Shown here: positions 24,468-36,410 of the stretch, one piece after another | Layout: each line of letters begins with the position of its first letter | Position numbering within the stretch: the first letter of the stretch is position 1 | NCBI GenBank assembly: GCA_963680875.1 | Contig: OY804582.1 | Coordinates: forward strand, 49,184,646 to 49,248,645 | DNA from: Bathymodiolus brooksi | Taxonomy: Eukaryota; Mollusca; Bivalvia; Mytilida; Modiolidae | Direction of reading: 5' to 3' | Length of the DNA: 64,000 nucleotides | The notes under the pieces: model-generated | Told to the model about the DNA's origin: nothing | The model's input: only the letters and a program-made list of their open reading frames with translations | The model's database searches: none | Made by a program: the position numbers and the translations under genes

Positions 24468-25380
24468 TTACCTAATGTATTGTTGAAAGGTGGTAGATTT
24501 CCATCTACACATTTGCTTTATTTGATCAGCAGTTTTACCCAGCATGAGAGCAGTAGCTGCTGCTACAATTATGAAAGAATGTGTATTGTATTGACACGGA
24601 TTATATCAAGCACAACGTAATGCGGATTTTAAAATGGAACAAGCTTGAAAGCGAGTTACACCTCTGTGGTTTAAATGAATAAATAATAGTCTCTTAATTT
24701 TTAGAGCGCATTTTCAAATATAATTCTATGTTCTGAAAAGGGCAAATGTTTTTTTTCAATTTTTTTTGAATTTGCCAATCTTTTTTTTGCCACACTGATC
24801 AGTTTTTTATGAATTTATTGCTACATTAATTATGTTTTGCAAATAATCTATGCAAATTGCATCAATTTCTAAAGTATGATCTGATATTCCAGATTAAACT
24901 ACTTCTCCTATTCTCAACAAAGCCAAAGTATGCTAATGAGAAAATACTAGCGAACATTATAGCCTCAATGTACGAACTACAAATAGTTGGTAATGCCTCT
25001 ATAATTTGTTTTACTAAGGAAATCGTTATTTGTTTCCTAACATCATTTCCTTTATTTGTTTTTGATACAACAGTTAAGAATTGTTGAACAGCAAATGATT
25101 GAGTATAACCAACATGTTCATGCATTTTATTACTAAAATTAAGATCAGATTGTGGAGCAGAATAATTAGCAATTTGCATATGATGTATAAAATTAATTAT
25201 ATGAGTATTAGGAGGAGGCCATATTTGGTCAAGTTTAATTTTTGTCTAAAATCTTCAAGTGTATTTTTAGCATTTTGGTCCACTTTCCAAATATTGTTTT
25301 TAATGGACTTATAAATTAAACTGTAGAACTCTGTCTTAAAAGGCTCCAAAATTCCCAAGGCATCGTCATTGGCTTCAGCT
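24468..25380 (-). pseudogene. Tyrosine recombinase of the retroelement
   Basis: The upstream half (open frame 25,179-24,862) has the pattern RKQITISLVKQIIEALP then FSLAYFGF, typical of DIRS/Ngaro recombinases. The catalytic C-terminus is open at about 24,593-24,468: NTHSF, then AAATALMLGKTADQIKQM, then RWKSTTFQQYIR and a TAA. The final Tyr is present, but the Arg of the H-x-x-R box is Ile. The middle is frame-shifted. The recombinase would insert the circular cDNA; this copy lacks a required residue. Confidence 0.85.
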
Positions 25381-26960
25381 CTGCAGGCGGCGCTAGCTCT
25401 CTGAACTTCTGAAATTGTCCATCAGCTATGGCATTATTAACGGAGGATATATGTACAGCTTTAAAATGAAGATGACCAATAAAAATGTAATCTAAGTAGA
25501 ACCATGACCCTTGCTGATGTTGATGTTTTTTAATTCAAAACAGAAACTACAGCCATATTGTCAATGTAATCAATAATTTTCTTTTCATAAAATAACTTGT
25601 GCCAGAGAAATATTGATAATGCGATTGGAATAATTTCTAAAAATGTAATATCTCTATCTAAAGATAAGTACTTTCCCATTCAGCAGGCCAGTGCAAGTAA
25701 GCCTATTTATTTTTACAATAGGCACCACACCCCAACGCTATCAGTATAAAGTTCTAAATCACAATTTGAAATCCAATTATCGAAAATAAAGGAATTGCCA
25801 TTAAATTGTTACACAAAGTATTTCAACATTTACAAATCTTCATACATTTCTTTTGTGACCTTATTTAATTGAAGTGTTTTCTTAGCTTTAGCAGTAGCTA
25901 AATATAGACGCCTTCTGAATGCACGGCCTGCTGGCAATGTACGAGCGCAACAAGCTAAACTATGACATAATGATTGCAATTGTTTCAAAGTTATCATAAG
26001 AAAAAAAATGCATCTTCATTTAACTTTTAAGTAATTCTTTAATTGTTTCTTCCGGTATTTTACCAGACATGGATTCAGTGTGTCTAGTCAATCCAAAGTA
26101 TTCCATACTTTTCAGAGGACCTTCCGTATTTTTCAGCAGCAATTGGAACTCCTAATTTTTTACAAATAGTTTGAATTTAAGCATACTATTTGAACACTCA
26201 ATATCTGACATTTCAGCAAGAAAGAAAGCATAAAATATAATTATATCAATTTGTTAATCCATGTACTTCCTGAACAACCATTGCAAAAATGTAGAAAAAT
26301 GTTGAAACGTGGAACATGATATCGAACACCCCATGGGCATACATTTGTCATTATAATACATGTATCCTATTATACAACCAAGTAAATCAAAGTCTCCGGG
26401 ATAGCAGGGCACAGGTCGAAATGCTGACTTAATATCAATGTTTCCCATTTTAGCATGTTCACCTAATGTTTGAATAATAGAAATGATATTATTACATTTA
26501 GAATACTGTACAGTTGTTAGTGTTTCATCAAGGAAATCAGTAACGCAATACCCAGGTGGATAATACACGTGTGTTATTAGGCTCCAATCAGAGGTCTTTT
26601 TAGGTATTAATCCAATGCGGGAACTTCTAAGATTTGAAATTGGACGGAAACTAAAAGGTCCTGCTATTCTGCCAAGAGTAATTTCATGTTCAACCCTTTC
26701 ATATGCCGCCACATGACACTATAAAACACATTTTTTTTGTATTTAATGGTAATCTTGGAACTGGGTAATTCATGTTAAAACCAGATGTAAATCCATATAT
26801 TAGTAATTTTGCAAAATCTTTTATTGGATATTTTTCTAAAGCAATATATAATTCATTTAAATTAATAGGACTGTATCTCAATTGCCATATCGCATATCTA
26901 TTCAAACCTCGACCTGGATTATTCAATAATGGGGAGCGAACATATAGTAAATATGTATTA
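25381..26960 (-). pseudogene. Reverse transcriptase-RNase H (Pol) of the retroelement
   Basis: The N-terminal part (26,926-26,699) and RT core (26,712-26,254) overlap in different frames. The core shows GRIAGPF, IGLIPKK, DIKSAF (motif A) and MPMGCSISC (motif B), as in DIRS/Ngaro RTs. The usual catalytic YLDD of motif C is not readable just downstream, near 26,230. Further on, ELYTDS (about 25,750) fits the first RNase H acidic motif. A block like that ending Pol (AIADGQFQKFRELAPPAEL) lies near 25,430-25,370 and joins the recombinase. Multiple stops make it non-functional. Confidence 0.85.
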
Positions 26961-26989
26961 AAAGGTGAGGCTGTGCATGAAGTCTAAAT

Positions 26990-27855
26990 TTGTAGCACAT
27001 TGATGATAAATGCATACTCCCGCACTTCATGCAATAATGTTTAAGCAAACAATTGGTTTTGAAACATCCTTTTTTTAATTTAAAATCATAACATGGCTTT
27101 TGAGAAGAAACTGGAAACTGAGCTGCTGTCGAGCTTCCATTATCTAGCGCCCCTCTTGCGATAAATTGTAACCATTAATTGCCATCAATTTGAGACATTG
27201 TTCTGGTTTGATTGTATACAATTCGAAGTCGAAATTGTTGGTCGTATTGATAAACTCTGCTAAAAGGAGCATCAACTACAGCTCCCCTAATTATAGACAT
27301 ATACGATAGTGAATATCCAGCTAACAAATGGTGTCTATCAATCATAACATTAGCATTATTAATAAAGGCATCTGTCCAAATTTCTATTGAATTAATCTGT
27401 TTAACTTTGAGGGGCTTATTTGTGAGATACATTAGTAATGTACCGTCTGCAAGTGATAAGAAATTATGTTTTACACTTTGGCAATTGAAATGGTGTCGTA
27501 AAAGTAATGACAAAACAGTATATTCTAAATTCCAAAATTTGTCTTTAGTGGTCTTTGATATAAATATATCAGTTTCATTGTCTGTATTAGTCACGTTGTT
27601 TACGTACGATCCTCATCATGTATAACTGCTTGAACGCCCGACGATTTTATCTGCATAGGTGGAGGCTACGCATGTGGTTCTATTTTCTGCAATGTTGCAT
27701 GTTCATCAACTCCTCGTCATATACGCCTATCAACCGGTCTATTTACCGGTTCCTCTTTTTCAACCACTCTACCTCTTAGCACACGCCCTTGGATTGGGGG
27801 TCGGGTCATATCTGTTCTAACACCTCTACATCGAGGCGTCTTTTATCAGAGCAGC
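26990..27855 (-). pseudogene. Gag-like protein of the retroelement
   Basis: The main open frame (27,594-27,175) ends in VYQYDQQFRLR and a short helix, the YDxQFR signature of DIRS/Ngaro Gag. A stop codon interrupts it at about 27,175. The same frame then continues into ARGALDNGSS and a Cys/His cluster (C-x13-C-x2-H-x2-C-x2-C-x4-H-x4-C, about 27,080-27,000) like a nucleic-acid-binding zinc knuckle. Upstream, an Arg/Pro-rich N-terminus reads at 27,840-27,720. It likely packaged element RNA. Confidence 0.75.
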
Positions 27856-27896
27856 AATCTATTGGGTTATAAAGTTTACTTCTTGGTAATCAACTG

Positions 27897-28153
27897 AGCT
27901 TTTAAAATTTCCCGCTTGGTAATCAACTTGCAAGTGAGGGATGCGACCGATTTTCTTGGCCTTTTAAGTGAAAAGTTGCACGGGCAATTCGTGCATAAAT
28001 GTAATCGAGTAGGCCTATATGAAAAGGCTTTCTGCAAAATTTAGGTTTGGATTGACCAACATTCACAGAGTACTATAAAATATTGGCATGTAATTGATGT
28101 TTATTTTCATACAATAAATTAATTTTAATATTTACAGTATTAAAATAAATTAA
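27897..28153. repeat. Right terminal direct repeat of the recombinase retroelement
   Basis: Partner of 23,207-23,477. Just inside it 'cttggtaatcaact' occurs twice (27,882 and 27,915), a short local duplication at the boundary. On the minus strand this is the 5' end. Confidence 0.85.
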
Positions 28154-30380
28154 TAACATTATTCTTATATATTTTTGTATTATATTGTGCTACATGTTGT
28201 TCAAGTTGTCAAATTATATGTCTTCCCGTATTTAGTTGTGATGTTGTGATGTCAGCTACGATATCCGTGCAAAAAAAACCCCGATACGTCTCGACTTTCA
28301 TTTCCTTTGTAAGGGGTTCATGGTTTACTTATTTATTTACGCATACTGAGGTCCAACACAATTTTATCTGGAGCAGTACCTGCTACCCCTACCAGTGCAT
28401 TCTCGATTTTTAGTGGGGTTCTTGTTGCTCCATCATTAGTTTTCTGTGTATTGTTTTGTGAATCGTTGTTTGTTCTCTTGTCCTTTTTTCGCCTGACCTT
28501 AGTGTCATCTGTCCTTCGATTTACGACTTTTGGTATCTCCAACCTGTTCTCACATTAACATGTTTAAAGGGCGTTATGTTCTCCGTCCAAGAAAATAAAC
28601 AACATTTCAACATAAACTATTATGCTACACTATTATCTACGGAAGGTGTGAGTCTGATAATACTTACATCATGCATGAAAATATCGAAGTCAATTTATTG
28701 TGCAAAGGCGAAAGATTGGAAAATCTCTGAAATTGAAAATTGTCAAGGAAAATATTAATCAGTTTTATATTTACTCTTTGAAATAAGCACTTACACAATG
28801 GCTAATTGGTGAAGAGCGTTGCTGCTTTGGACTTGTATTTGCACTACTAACGAATGCATTTCTTGGGTTTAATGGTCGAAGTAGGAGTTACAGGTTAAAA
28901 TATCATCTAGATCAAGGTCCGGGACCTTCCGATTGTTGGTTTTAAACTTATAAAGAACGTCGGACCAGCAACATTGTATTTGTGTTGACATATTAAGTTG
29001 ATTTTAATACTTCAGTGAGTCGAGTCATTACGGGACGTTTGCTTACCTAAACTTATATTGTCCATTATCAATCTAAGCCACATTCCGTCAAGCGGAGTGT
29101 GGTTCTTCGTTGTTGTATCATGTCATTTCTACGTTTGAAATAATAAAAAGCTATGTTATGTTTCCAGCGTGTTCTAACCCCGATTAAGATAGCCCTGTTA
29201 TGCCTGGCGACCTGTTCTAAGATCAGCCAAAAACAAGAATACTAAGTCTGTTTTGTAATTTACCTTATGAATTAATATAAAAATATACAAGAAATAAGGT
29301 TGGGTTATAATTATAGCTTGTCTGGTAATCTCTGCTGAGAAAATACATTAACTAGTTTTTGAAATTATAAAATTACTTTCGAATTGAATGGATCCGATCT
29401 ATTAATGTTGGTTTAATATCTATGCATGCCATGACAACAAAGAAAGACATCTGAAAAAAGAGTCGCAACAATTCCATCGTAAAATACGGTACCAGGCATA
29501 TTTGTTTGCGAACCAGTAGAAAATATGCCAAGAAAGGTGAAATTTGGAAATAAAGTGGTCATGGACCAGTAGAACTAGAAAATGTTGTTTAACTCTTTTA
29601 TGAGTTAGTAGACGTTATGATGCTGTAGGTTGTTAGTTGACGAAGTACATTATTACAGTTTATTCCGGTACTTGTTTGACTCTTGTTTGTTTTATGGATT
29701 TCCTGTTGTCTGAGGTTCTGTCTTTTATCTCAATGTTTGCGTTGATGATGGTTTGTTCCATTTCAGACTTGAACTTCGTGCATTCAGCGTGGCCATAATT
29801 CTTTACATTTATACAATAAAGCAAAAACAATTACCGGTCGCGTTGGTGTATACATGCAAATTGTAGGTCTGTATGTAATAGGCAATTAAATGTGTCTTCT
29901 GATTTCCCGTATACTATTACAAGTACAACTTATTGATAGTACTATGTATGTACCAATTTTTGTATAATGATACTATTAAGGTTATCCTATATCTAATATT
30001 GAAAACTATTGTTGTGTATGCCATCAATGTTTTAAGCTATAAAACAAATACATAATGGCGTATGAATTTCGAACTAATTATCAATCCTTAGTTTTCTTGG
30101 TAGTGTATTGTAGATCATTGTTTGTCGTTTTGTCGTTTTATCTTTAAGCCATTTTATTGTCTGCCCTCTCCCATTTATGGCATCTGAGTACCTCTTTGGT
30201 AACTTCTATTTTTTCTTGAGTACATATTAGAGATCATCTAAGGGAATGGACACCTAGCATCCCGACGTAATCAGTGATAATTGTTGTAGACCTTACAGTT
30301 ACCGTCATGTAGAAACACCGTACAAAGTAATATCCTTCGTGCTTATAATTTTTTTCCAATCAGATTGTATCATTCACCTA
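28154..30380. repeat. Old dispersed repeats, mosaic
   Basis: The part 28,195-28,560 carries the boxes seen at 14,480-14,660 followed by the 3'-UTR-like repeat. The parts 28,850-28,895 and 29,610-29,680 match the two halves of 9,018-9,130, with about 715 unrelated bases between. The part 29,930-30,360 resembles 14,855-15,480, including a 3'-UTR-like fragment at 30,085-30,220. A short stem-loop (29,078-29,087 with 29,093-29,102, one wobble pair) lies in the insert. No gene was seen. Confidence 0.6.
28895..29610. mobile_element. Possible 0.7-kb insertion in an old repeat
   Basis: Interrupts a block that is continuous at 9,018-9,130 and 52,565-52,680. No ORF, terminal repeat or target-site duplication was recognised, so the type is unknown. 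Confidence 0.4.
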
Positions 30381-30539
30381 GAAGTAAAGTAATCCTTTAT
30401 GTGAAAATGCTTAGCATAAACAACCCAATACAATTACATTTTTTGAACTTAAATCACACATTGAAAATGTTGATATCAATTAAATCAAAAGGCTACTTTT
30501 GATTTAAATTGATAATTTTGATATGGTAGCTTCAACAGC
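30381..30539. other. No feature seen
   Basis: AT-rich sequence between the old repeat and the 50-bp minisatellite. Confidence 0.4.
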
Positions 30540-30775
30540 TGTTTTATACTGGTGGTTCTAAGGGTAGGGATAGGGTAGCTTAATATTATGGTATTTTACT
30601 CGTGGTTTTCAGGATAGTGATATTATAGCTTACTATACTGTTTTTACTGGTGGTTCTAATGATGGTGATAGGGTAGCTTAATATGCTGGTTGTTAAATGG
30701 TGGTTGTAAGGATGATGATAATGTAGCTTAATATGCTGGTTTTTACTGGTGCGTCTAAGGATGATGATAAAGTAT
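30540..30775. repeat. About 50-bp minisatellite, 4.5 units
   Basis: 'ggtggtt' or a close form recurs at 30,551, 30,601, 30,649, 30,699 and 30,748. 'gtagcttaatat' or a variant follows at a fixed distance in each unit. Confidence 0.85.
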
Positions 30776-31624
30776 ATTCGGCAACTTTTTTTGGGCGGCA
30801 GTTCTGTTGTCTTCGATTACCATCTGCCTGTTCGAGCTTCCGCTATTTCAATACCTCTTACTTTGAAGTTCGTTGTCTCATCTGATCAAAGTAAATTCGT
30901 GATATGGTAGGATTCTTAGGATGTTTCCTAGTGAAAGTTGTAAAGCCCAAACCTCTTTTGTAATGTGAAATTTATTACACTCCTGTTGATATCGGTAAGC
31001 ATATCTTACTTTTCGCATTGATCCTTTGTCATAAATGTATCCATGAAAACAGAATTATTGACCAGGAAGCTCAGGACTCGTTGGATACCCTAATATCTAA
31101 TTGTGTTATTCCATGTACTAATGTTAAGCCTTTTGTTATGAAATCATATTCAATACGCTGTCAAGACAGTTGGGACCACCAAATGCATGGCAAATTGCAC
31201 GAATTTTGCATTTAGCTACATAAACAAGTAAAATACTCATTAAATCGTAAAATAAATCTGTAACCAGCTTGTATCAATGTCACCAACTACGTCATCGGAT
31301 GACGACAAATTACAAAAGTCAAAGTCGATAGATGGTTGTCTTAAGTATTTTTTCCTGAAAAAAGTTATATGTCAAGAAACAATTCTAGAATGTGTATGTT
31401 TGTATTCATCATAGTCATAAATTAAGCATAAAGAATGACATGAGCTAATTATTTCTTAAATCAGATGAAACTAATTTTTCATCGCTATCAATTTTTACAA
31501 CGTTTCTGTAGAGTTATGCATTCTTGTAAATAATAGCGCGAGGTAATTGGAACAGCGCCCAAAAATAACCTCTGTCTATGTACGCTTGAATGCATGAAAT
31601 TACCGTAAATGCCCTGTTAGAATC
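30776..31624. other. Unrecognised sequence
   Basis: A 65-residue ORF at 31,018-31,215 is rich in Cys and His but matches no family I recognise and has no partner elsewhere in the window. The part 31,240-31,330 is weakly similar to 4,973-5,045. Confidence 0.4.
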
Positions 31625-31826
31625 GAAATAATTATCGGATGCCGGGATCTATGCTTATTTTAACATGGGTAGGCATTATATTTGTCATTATTATACACCA
31701 AGCTATGGGTAGGCATTATATTTGTCAAGATTATACACCTCGCTTTCGCTCGGTGTAAAATAATGACAAATATAATGCCTACCCATGTTAAAATAAGCAT
31801 AGAACCCGGCATCCGAGAAATATTTC
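31625..31826. mobile_element. Foldback/MITE-like element with partly duplicated arm
   Basis: The left arm (31,625-31,699) and right arm (31,752-31,826) are near-perfect reverse complements about 75 bases long, for example 'cggatgccggg' against 'cccggcatccg'. Between them, 31,700-31,739 repeats the inner part of the left arm in the same orientation, including 'atgggtaggcattatatttg'. The element encodes nothing. Confidence 0.9.
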
Positions 31827-33930
31827 TTAAATAAGACACGTCTGTTACAATTTTAAAAGCTCACGGAGATGATTTTTTTTAATTGATTGCTGGAATTTTC
31901 ATCATATTGATTACCTATTAATTTCGCGACCATTTCATCTTGATGTAATAAGCAATGATTTTACTTATTTGCAGTTGTCATTCCTTGTTCTACACAAACC
32001 GCTAATAGGGTAGAATATCAGTATTATGTAGGTTACCTACAACTGACGACAGTTATCAAATCAATTTCCAAAGGTTAGTCAACATGCGGCCGAAAACATG
32101 GGAATTATTTCATGACATTATTTACAACCCTATTTTCAAATACCGTTTTAAAAGCTGATCTACCGGTGTGAGATTTCCTTAATTAATTGGCAAGGCAAAT
32201 ATACATTCAAGTGCCGACATGCCTTTTTCTTGAATCTTGTTGTGATTATACATGGATCTATTGTATGGGAGTAAGGGTTGTTTTCTATCGTTTTAATGTT
32301 CTTTGATTTAGCTTTGTAATGCATGCCAACAATTTACATTGAATAATAAGTGTAATGAAGTCGATTTAGAAAGTCAACTGCGGAATGTTGTTGAAGATGA
32401 ATATATAGACAAATACCCCGAGTTGTAAATCTCTTTCTGATGTGGTCCGTGTTCCTCATCATTATTGTATTCTGTGTTGTGTGTCATCGTTCTAGGACTT
32501 GATCCCAATATGGCTCATGTTTCTAAGTTTTCCACTCTTAGCTGCACCTCCTGTTTTCTCTAACGTTTTCTGACCGATATTTTCCGTTTTGTTTGTTTTT
32601 TGTTTTTGTTTTTGTTTGTTTATTTGTTTTGTTTTAGTTTTTGTTTTTGTTTGTTTTTATTATTTGTATATTTTTTTGTTTGGGAGGTGAGTGTAGGTTT
32701 CCATTTTACCTGTATAAATGATGACACCAGTCGAATTAGAAAGCAACATAGCAATATCGAGTTTGAATATTCACGTGTAATATGTGAAATAAACAGATGT
32801 TGGTTACGCATGTTTGTACACAACTCGTTTATCATTTCATCAACACTTTAAAGTTTATTGGTATAATGCCTTTTTCAGTGGCAAACAAATCGTTTAAATT
32901 ATTTCCATATTATCAATGCAATGTAATATTTCTGTTATTTGACGACCCATGTATCAACCATGCAATATTGTTTTATTCAATATTGATCAATCGATTATGT
33001 TAATGTTATTTAACCCGTAATGTACCCGTGTATATGATGACATAATTATAATTATATCATACTTAATTTTGATGCTGGTTTGAGTTTCCATGTGCTATTC
33101 TTGTAATACACCGAGGTCATAGTTCTGTTTAATTACATATATGTGTACAACATTTCACAATCGTATTAATTTATAAAATGTGAGGTATTCTAATACATGT
33201 AATACACCAGTGTTACCGATGTCATAGTTCTGTTTTATTACATGTATGTGTACATTAAATTTCATTAGCACATTTATATTTATTGATGTAATGCAGTATA
33301 TGAGTAACATATATATATGTAATTTACTGTAGTAAGATCATTTCAATCATTTTTATTTCACATACACTGTATAATGTTTCCATTGTATAGACCATCAATA
33401 CATTAACAGTTCAATATTATTGTATTCTAGGTTTATTTATTACAGTTTTAAACTATAGCTAATTATTTAGTTTTATTTCTTTTTCAGTGGACTGTAAGTA
33501 TTATGTTCATCATAGTTACTTTTTATTTAATTATATAAATTTTATAATCACCTGTAAGGTAAGTATTTGTGTATCTAATCTGTCCATTCATTTAATTATA
33601 TTGATATATTATATTACTTTACATCTGTTGTTTCACAGTACCTTGCATTATATTACAGACTTATATATTTCTTATGTCAATCTTACATCTAAAACAACCG
33701 ACACCTCATAATAATGTTTTACATGAAACACCTGAATACACTACTAGGACCATTGCAATTGTCATTAGACGTTAAATATATCAATCGATCAATCAATCGA
33801 TACAACTTCCGGTAAACTATGTAGCTTTTATTCCGTACATTTATCGGTCAAACTTGTACTGTTCTTTGGTGTATGTAAGGATTTAAGCTTCAAATATAAT
33901 AATACGAACAATGCTGACTACGGGCAAAGA
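31827..33930. other. Unrecognised, with low-complexity tract
   Basis: The part 31,831-31,900 resembles 5,610-5,680. A T-rich tract with many 'ttttgt' repeats lies at 32,588-32,690; the ORFs on both strands over it are compositional. Two related blocks sharing 'gtcatagttctgtttaatta' or a variant lie at about 33,115-33,145 and 33,220-33,250. No gene was recognised. Confidence 0.5.
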
Positions 33931-36410
33931 CCCTATAAATGCACCTCTTCAATGTCTACGTTAAAACTTTGCTGAATTTCAATTCTTTACGAGCAGCAAA
34001 TGTGATTTTATTACAAAATATCAGTAATAACACATTCACATTATTTCCTTGTCACATTGTATTCTTGTCAGTCCATGTAGTGATCCATAGATCAGTAGAC
34101 AGCTTCCATTTGTATACAATTATATAATGTAATGTGGTACCGTTACTTATACAACTACATATACCTGAATAATGGCAAAACATACCAAACAGTTTACAGA
34201 TTTATAAAACTAGTAAAAAAAAGTAATATTTGAAAATGCGGATCTCATACATTATCGTACATTTATTTGCATATGAGAAACATGATTAAACATATATTCA
34301 AACTACCGAACCATTGATAAAGATATACTCAATACATTTTCCAAAAGTTGCTGATCAACAAATATCAAAAACAAATATTTTAAATCTAAATACCCTTTTA
34401 TATCTAAATTTAATCTCTTCTGGCTTGGTCCTCAGTGTTGTATTCAATCAAGAAACTGACTAAGAGTCGATTAATAGTTATTATTAATTCATTTATTAAC
34501 GATAATAAGGAAAGTCCAATCAATCAATATCAGACTGTATCGTACCTTTACATATATATCAGAAACACGATTAAAACTAAATTTAAACTACCGAACAACT
34601 TAAATAGACTTACACAATTAACTTTCTAAGAAGTAGCTGATCAACAAATATCCATATCAATAGATTTTAGATTTCAATACATGTTTGTATCCTGATTGAC
34701 AGCCTCTAGGTAATATCACTCGCTCAAATCGACCATTGAATCCGGAACAAATTATCTACTGATTTTGTTCTCAGTGTTGTATTCACTCATGAGAATGAGA
34801 AAGAGTAAATCCATTATAAGCATTAATTAATATATTGACGATACTTATGGAAGTCCAAATAAAGCAACCGAGTAACTCTTATGGTACTAGGCTTTCTCAA
34901 AAAGTAAACCTCACTTAACTGAGGACACATATTAACTTTAATAAAATAAAATATTGGAAGGCGTTGTTTAAACAATAAGGGTAATAACAAAATTACCGAA
35001 CTCCGAACAATCTTACAAAGGGAAAGTCAAAACGCATAGGTATATAAACAGACAAAATCTGTCAACAACCGGAACACTGTGAAAACCGCAATGACCCTGA
35101 CTTTGTACAGGCATTTCTAAAGAAATGGTGGGTTGAATCAGATTTTAAAGCGCCAATCCTCCCCCTTTCAATACGGCTCAAAGTTCCCGGCTGTCCCAAG
35201 CATGCTTGAATATTAGAGAATAATTCAAATCTTTGCGAGTAAGCACACTAAATAGCTTAACACAAGTTAGCCAAAATATACTAGTGTGTCAATACCTACT
35301 ATCTACATTGCAATAATACTTATACCATGTCAATAATAGTCATCAACATGAATAATTCGTAATATCTATAAGATATAATTTAATATTAAGTTGTTGGTAC
35401 CACGATGGTGTTGATTGAAAAGGAAAATTAAAGCGATATCAATTGACTCACTAAAGTTAATCTTTTTCAGACATTGATATACACTTAACCTTATACATAG
35501 AGGTCACTGAATGGAACCTTAAAATGTGCGTTTATGGGGAGTCCCCATATATTATATAAATCAATAAACTGATTTTAAAATTATATTATAATTGAACCAA
35601 AAGAAGCTGCCCGTTTCGGATATAGCGAATTTCTTTTAGCACTCTTCGACCGTGTCCTGAGTACTCAATCTGAAAATGAAAACCGTTATTTCCAATGCGC
35701 AGCCTGTGAAATTGATAAGATACCTGATAACTATTGTACATCCATTGTTTGATATGGGACATCACATTCCAAATATACTGTGTGTGTTTTCCATTATTTA
35801 GATGAAACATATAGGCTGATGACCACTTCTAAAGGCTTTTGAGCACATATTGAATGATTTGCTCAATAAAATACTTTTTTTAAAGAGATACTATATCCAT
35901 GTCCATTCTTGATTGCCACTTCATTTGGTTCCTATCATCGTTTCCTAGATAGCTGGATGCTGCTAATAAGCAAATTACTGAAAAAAAAAGGTTCCCTGTG
36001 GCTTCGTTGAAGTCATCATTGCATTTATCTCACAAATGACCACAGCAATGTTCCGTATGTCGTTCCGGAACATTTAAATTCTCCCGTTTATTTCCGTGTT
36101 GTGATGTCCGCCATTATTTCCATGAAAAATCGAAGTTCGATTCGGGTCATGTTTTATTTATTGCATTTATATTTATTTTCGGATACTGGTGTCCAACGCG
36201 ATTTGATGTTGTGCAGGATCTGCCAAACTTTCCAGAGCACCCCTGCTTTTAAGTGGGGTTCATGTTGAATGATTATTAGTTTTCTGTATAATGTTTTATG
36301 GATCGTTATTTGTCCTTTTGTGATTTTTCACTTTACCTTTGTGCTGTCCGTCCTTTGATTTACGGCTTCTGATTACCCCTATGGTATCATCAAACTATTC
36401 TCACTTAAAC
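33931..36410. repeat. Older paralog of 10,900-14,650
   Basis: Aligns loosely and in order with copy A: 33,950-34,130 with 11,209-11,370, 35,200-35,560 with 11,920-12,770, 35,545-35,870 with 13,785-14,200, and 36,085-36,240 with 14,480-14,650. It lacks the SINE and the 11,978-12,460 insert, and it carries its own insertion at 34,976-35,195. A 3'-UTR-like fragment closes it at 36,275-36,410. Confidence 0.75.
34976..35195 (-). mobile_element. Solo inverted 3' tail of a Naiad element
   Basis: These 220 bases are the reverse complement, with scattered differences, of 42,291-42,510, the 3' end of the Penelope-like element. Copy A near 11,900-11,920 is the uninterrupted site. It is a severely 5'-truncated insertion in the opposite orientation to the large element 7 kb away. 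No clear target-site duplication was seen. Confidence 0.9.

Larger units (their letters stand above)
23207..28153 (-). mobile_element. Tyrosine-recombinase retrotransposon (Ngaro/DIRS-like), decayed
   Basis: The minus strand carries, in order, a Gag-like region, RT, RNase H, a tyrosine recombinase and an SGNH-hydrolase-like ORF, between direct repeats of about 260 bp. DIRS proper has inverted termini and usually a methyltransferase domain. Direct repeats and no visible methyltransferase favour the Ngaro branch. Every module has stops or frameshifts, so the copy is dead. On the left it is 0.2 kb from the satellite; on the right are old dispersed repeats. Confidence 0.85.

Noticed and set aside
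32588..32851. Overlapping ORFs on both strands near 32,600-32,850
   Set aside because: They lie over a T-rich 'ttttgt' tract; the residues (mainly Phe/Leu on one strand, Lys/Asn/Gln on the other) reflect base composition.
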